DNA of 64,000 nucleotides from an uncultured Lachnospiraceae bacterium (GTDB taxonomy: Bacteria > Bacillota > Clostridia > Lachnospirales > Lachnospiraceae), in contig CAJTNC010000001.1 in the NCBI GenBank assembly GCA_910577955.1, positions 285,976 to 349,975 on the forward strand, in the 5' to 3' direction. A model generated the notes under the pieces. That model saw only the letters and a program-made list of their open reading frames with translations. It was not told the origin of the DNA and did no database searches. Positions 60,627 through 64,000 of the stretch are shown piece by piece (the first letter of the stretch is position 1; every line of letters begins with the position of its first letter). A program made the position numbers and the translations under genes.

Positions 60627-63485
60627 ATGGAAGAGGCAAAGAAAATGCGCCCCAGAGAGTATATAAAGATCCGTGGGGCGAATGAGCATAACTTAAAAGG
60701 AATCGATGTGGATGTACCGCGGAATGAGTTTGTTGTTCTGACAGGGCTGTCGGGTTCCGGCAAATCGTCTTTGGCTTTTGACACGATCTACGCGGAGGGA
60801 CAAAGACGCTATATGGAATCGCTGTCTTCCTACGCGAGGCAGTTTTTAGGGCAGATGGAAAAACCGAATGTCGAGAAAATTGAGGGGCTTTCCCCTGCAA
60901 TTTCCATCGATCAGAAATCTACCAACAGGAACCCTCGTTCCACGGTGGGGACGGTGACGGAGATTTATGACTATTTTCGTCTGCTCTATGCAAGGATCGG
61001 TATCCCACACTGTCCAAAGTGCGGTCGGGAGATCCAGAAGACAACCGTGGATGAGATGGTGGATTATATCATGCACATGGAGACGGGGACAAGGATCCAG
61101 CTTCTGGCGCCGGTGGTGAGAGGGCGGAAAGGACAGCATGAAAAGGTGCTGGAGAGGGCCCGCAGGAGCGGCTATGTGCGCGTACGTGTGGACGGAAATC
61201 TGTATGAACTGTCAGAGGAGATCAAGCTGGAAAAGAACATCAAGCATTCGATAGAAGTTGTGGTGGACAGGCTTGTCATAAAGGAGGGGATAGAGAGGCG
61301 TCTGACGGACTCTCTGGAAAATGTGTTGGAATTAGCGGGCGGACTGGCAATCGTGGATGTGATCGACGGGGAAAGCCTGACATTCAGCCAGAGTTTTGCC
61401 TGTCCGGACTGTGAGATCAGCATCAGCGAAATAGAGCCGAGGAGCTTTTCTTTCAATAATCCCTTCGGCGCCTGCCCGGACTGTTTCGGGCTTGGCTATA
61501 AGATGGAGTTTGACGCAAGGCTGATGGTGCCGGATGAATCGCTCAGCTTAAATGGCGGAGCGATACAGGTGATGGGCTGGCAGTCCAGCAAAGATAACGG
61601 AAGTTTTACCCACGCGCTTTTGGAAGCGTTGGCAAAAGAATACTCTTTCAGTCTGGATACGCCGTGGAAAGAACTGACGCAGGAGGCCAGAGATGTCATA
61701 GTTTCCGGGACAGACGGAAAAGAAGTGAAGGTGTATTATAAAGGACAGCGTGGAGAGGGGACTTATCCTGTGGCGTTTACGGGATTAGTCAAGAACGTGG
61801 AGCAGCGCTACAGAGAGACTTACTCGGAGACGATGAAAGCGGAGTATGAGGAATACATGCGGGTGACGCCCTGTAAACTCTGCGGCGGAAGACGTTTGAA
61901 GAGGGAATCTCTGGCGGTCACGGTGTGTGATAAGAATATTTTTGAACTGACGGCAATGTCACTTTCTGATTTGCGTGCTTTTTTGCAGGAGATGAAACTG
62001 ACAAAGCAGCAGGAACTCATCGGCAAACAGATTCTGAAAGAGATCCGTGCCAGAGTGGGATTTTTGAACGATGTGGGGTTAAATTACCTCTCCCTTGCCA
62101 GAGCGACAGCCACCCTTTCCGGCGGTGAAGCTCAGCGTATCCGGCTGGCAACCCAGATCGGCTCCGGTCTGGTGGGGGTTTGCTATATTTTGGACGAGCC
62201 CAGTATCGGCCTTCATCAGCGCGACAATGACAAACTGATCAAAACTTTAAAAAACCTGAAAGATATGGGAAATACACTGCTGGTTGTGGAGCACGATGAG
62301 GACACCATGTGGGCAGCGGACCATATTATCGATATCGGCCCGGGGGCCGGTTCCCACGGCGGTGAGGTAGTGGCGCAGGGGACTGCTCAGGAGATCTGTC
62401 AGGTGGAGGGATCCGTCACGGGGCAGTATCTGAGTGGAAAGCTTCAGATACCGGTGCCCGAAGAACGGAAGAAGCCCACGGGATATCTGACTGTGAAAGG
62501 GGCGAGGGAGAACAATCTGAAAAATATCGATGTGGAGATTCCTCTGGGTGTCATGACATGTGTGACAGGCGTGTCAGGTTCCGGAAAGAGTTCTCTGGTC
62601 AATGAGATATTGTACAAACATTTGGCAAAGACTTTGAACCGGGCGAGAACAATTGCGGGGGCCCATGACGATATTCTGGGGTTAGAGCAGCTTGACAAAG
62701 TGATCAGTATCGATCAGTCGCCGATCGGTAGAACGCCGCGCTCCAATCCGGCCACTTATACGGGCGTTTTTGATATGATCAGAGATCTGTTTGCGGCGAC
62801 GCCGGATGCCAAGGCGAAGGGTTATAAGAAAGGGCGTTTCAGCTTCAATGTGAAGGGAGGCAGGTGCGAGGCCTGCTCGGGAGACGGCATTATCAAGATA
62901 GAGATGCATTTTTTGCCGGATGTATATGTGCCCTGCGAGGTCTGCAGCGGCAAACGGTATAACCGCGAAACGCTGGATGTGAAGTACAAGGGAAAAAGCA
63001 TTTTTGATGTGCTGGATATGACGGTGGAGGAAGCGGTGGGATTTTTTGAGAATGTGCCTACGATTCGCCGCAAGATCGCGACGCTGCATGACGTGGGACT
63101 TTCCTATATCAAGTTGGGACAGCCATCCACGGAACTCTCCGGCGGCGAGGCCCAGCGTGTGAAACTTGCCACGGAACTTTCCAGAAAAAGTACGGGCCGG
63201 ACGATCTATATTTTGGATGAACCGACAACGGGACTGCATTTCGCGGATGTGCATAAACTGGTAGAGATTTTGCGCCGGCTGACCGAAGGAGGCAATACCG
63301 TGGTGGTGATCGAGCACAATCTGGACGTGATCAAGACCGCAGATTATATTATTGATATCGGTCCGGAGGGCGGAGACGGCGGCGGAACGGTCATTGCAAC
63401 AGGGACGCCGGAGAAGGTGGCGGAAAATCCGAATTCTCATACAGGACGATATATCAAAAAAATGTTGAAAAAAAATGAAAAATAA
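60627..63485 (+). CDS. uvrA: Excinuclease ABC subunit UvrA
   Basis: This 952-residue dimeric ABC ATPase finds bulky DNA lesions and loads UvrB. It has two ABC modules: Walker A GLSGSGKSSL (about 32-41) and GVSGSGKSSL (about 640-650), signatures LSGGEAQRIRLA and LSGGEAQRVKLA, and Walker B ILDEPSIGLH and ILDEPTTGLH. Zinc fingers: CPDCEI...CPDCFG, CxxCGG, and CEACSGDGI...CEVCSG. Its length is normal for UvrA. uvrC is not in the window. Co-transcription with uvrB is implied by the 5-base spacing. Confidence 0.98.
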   Translation: MEEAKKMRPREYIKIRGANEHNLKGIDVDVPRNEFVVLTGLSGSGKSSLAFDTIYAEGQRRYMESLSSYARQFLGQMEKPNVEKIEGLSPAISIDQKSTNRNPRSTVGTVTEIYDYFRLLYARIGIPHCPKCGREIQKTTVDEMVDYIMHMETGTRIQLLAPVVRGRKGQHEKVLERARRSGYVRVRVDGNLYELSEEIKLEKNIKHSIEVVVDRLVIKEGIERRLTDSLENVLELAGGLAIVDVIDGESLTFSQSFACPDCEISISEIEPRSFSFNNPFGACPDCFGLGYKMEFDARLMVPDESLSLNGGAIQVMGWQSSKDNGSFTHALLEALAKEYSFSLDTPWKELTQEARDVIVSGTDGKEVKVYYKGQRGEGTYPVAFTGLVKNVEQRYRETYSETMKAEYEEYMRVTPCKLCGGRRLKRESLAVTVCDKNIFELTAMSLSDLRAFLQEMKLTKQQELIGKQILKEIRARVGFLNDVGLNYLSLARATATLSGGEAQRIRLATQIGSGLVGVCYILDEPSIGLHQRDNDKLIKTLKNLKDMGNTLLVVEHDEDTMWAADHIIDIGPGAGSHGGEVVAQGTAQEICQVEGSVTGQYLSGKLQIPVPEERKKPTGYLTVKGARENNLKNIDVEIPLGVMTCVTGVSGSGKSSLVNEILYKHLAKTLNRARTIAGAHDDILGLEQLDKVISIDQSPIGRTPRSNPATYTGVFDMIRDLFAATPDAKAKGYKKGRFSFNVKGGRCEACSGDGIIKIEMHFLPDVYVPCEVCSGKRYNRETLDVKYKGKSIFDVLDMTVEEAVGFFENVPTIRRKIATLHDVGLSYIKLGQPSTELSGGEAQRVKLATELSRKSTGRTIYILDEPTTGLHFADVHKLVEILRRLTEGGNTVVVIEHNLDVIKTADYIIDIGPEGGDGGGTVIATGTPEKVAENPNSHTGRYIKKMLKKNEK

Positions 63486-63701
63486 TATAAAATTTTTAGA
63501 AGAATAGTAGATTTGCTTGAAATTGTGAGATGAATTTGATATTCTACTTATAGCTATAGTAAAAATAAATTTTTTATAGCAAGTCTGCAAATAAAAAGTC
63601 AAGCAGAAATTGATGAACTTTGAAAATTTTATACAGGTTGAAAAATAGGTATTACAAAAAGACCACCGCAGAACGCTGGCCTGATGAAAAAGCAATGGCA
63701 T
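63486..63701 (+). other. AT-rich region between uvrA and the IS110 transposase remnant
   Basis: There is no gene here. It should contain the right end of the IS110 element downstream of the transposase stop. The GC-richer piece GACCACCGCAGAACGCTGGC near 63661-63680 is a candidate inside the element end. IS110 elements usually lack inverted repeats, so the junction cannot be located by eye. Confidence 0.4.
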
Positions 63702-63998
63702 TTATTTAAGTTTTTCGCTTTCCTTAAGCGTGGAAAGATATTCTTTTACCCGCCCGTAATAAATGCGGAGAAACTTGTTGGCACCTGCAGTCATGTAGAC
63801 GTAGTAAGGCTTGCCCTGCGCTCGTTTCTTGTCCATGAAGGCGTAAACAGGGTCATCAATGGGTGAACGCTTGATAAGCCCGTCCATGATCTGGAAGAGG
63901 GTCCTCCGCAGACTTGGCGAACCTTTCTTTGTCGTATGTACGCTTTTCTGGATGTGCTGTCCGGAATCATTTTTTCCAGGGTCAACGCCTGCAAAGGC
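63702..63998 (-). CDS. IS110-family transposase, C-terminal part (runs off the window)
   Basis: Reading - strand from the window edge gives 98 codons then stop: AFAGVDPGKNDSGQHIQKS, then KKGSPSLRRTLFQIMDGLIK and YYVYMTAGANKFLRIYYGR. These are the hallmarks of the Transposase_20 domain (G-D/S-P-x-x-S-G and SPxLRR) of IS110/IS1111 elements, which use a DEDD-type recombinase and a structured bridge RNA in the non-coding end. The DEDD N-terminal domain lies beyond the window. It is probably a complete element cut by the window edge; this cannot be confirmed from here. Confidence 0.9.
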   Translation of the reverse strand, partial: AFAGVDPGKNDSGQHIQKSVHTTKKGSPSLRRTLFQIMDGLIKRSPIDDPVYAFMDKKRAQGKPYYVYMTAGANKFLRIYYGRVKEYLSTLKESEKLK

Positions 63999-64000
63999 AG
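63702..64000 (-). mobile_element. IS110-family insertion sequence, right part
   Basis: This mobile element is recognised from the transposase end described in the overlapping entry. The 5' end of the transposase and the left element end lie outside the window. The right end falls somewhere in the AT-rich 63486-63701 stretch. No target duplication is expected for this family. Confidence 0.75.

Noticed and set aside
59578..60900. Long minus-strand open frame over uvrB
   Set aside because: Antisense shadow of a clearly conserved gene.

Overview
The window looks like the chromosome of an anaerobic Clostridia member, most likely Lachnospiraceae. Supporting signs are class III glutamine synthetase, a ThiI without a rhodanese domain next to its own cysteine desulfurase, the ireB-ruvX-DUF1292 cluster, RNase J beside a YlbF protein, YjfB, FtsEX with a coiled-coil M23 hydrolase, and frequent TTG/GTG starts. 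Nearly all genes are on the + strand. This taxonomic call is inference from gene content.

Layout. 1-8,140: the end of dnaK, dnaJ, a minus-strand YtrA-type GntR/ABC operon with a visible promoter-operator, then prmA, rsmE, a cysteine desulfurase and thiI (translation and tRNA modification). 8,140-17,840: an HPr-like protein without the catalytic histidine, mtaB, ireB-ruvX-DUF1292, RNase J, YlbF, an MltG-like anchor, an O-methyltransferase, a U32 peptidase-family protein and glutamine synthetase III. 18,177-40,411: a type IV pilus locus. It opens with a 3,299-codon prepilin carrying about forty GLUG-type repeats, followed by three minor pilin-like genes, three similar major-pilin-like genes, a decayed Rpn/PD-(D/E)XK pseudogene, then a membrane protein, pilD, pilC, a pilM-pilN fusion, pilO, pilB and pilT. 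No secretin or pilP is seen, as expected for a monoderm.

40,412-43,686: an AT-richer two-gene cassette (unknown small protein plus a 905-residue HD/phosphoribosyltransferase-like protein). It sits exactly between the 3' end of pilT and a 24-bp near-copy of that 3' end, so it appears to be an insertion; tRNA-Gln(CTG) follows directly. 43,900-54,420: an acyl-ACP thioesterase, CvfB, a small HPr-fold-like protein, a CPBP protease, YjfB, a PucR/CdaR-type regulator, ftsE-ftsX-M23 hydrolase-S41 protease (cell-wall hydrolysis control) and a GT-C-like membrane protein. 54,421-58,510: a second accessory patch with a Roco (LRR-Roc-COR) GTPase and a YhcG/DUF1016 nuclease gene broken by one base in an A7 run. 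58,540-63,485: uvrB-uvrA. 63,702-64,000: the C-terminal end of an IS110-family transposase running off the window.

Best candidates for something new: the giant modular prepilin with its E5-lacking minor pilins, the HD-PRTase cassette at the pilT 3' end, and a ~125-bp palindromic repeat present twice in opposite orientation with arms that differ between copies but still pair within each.
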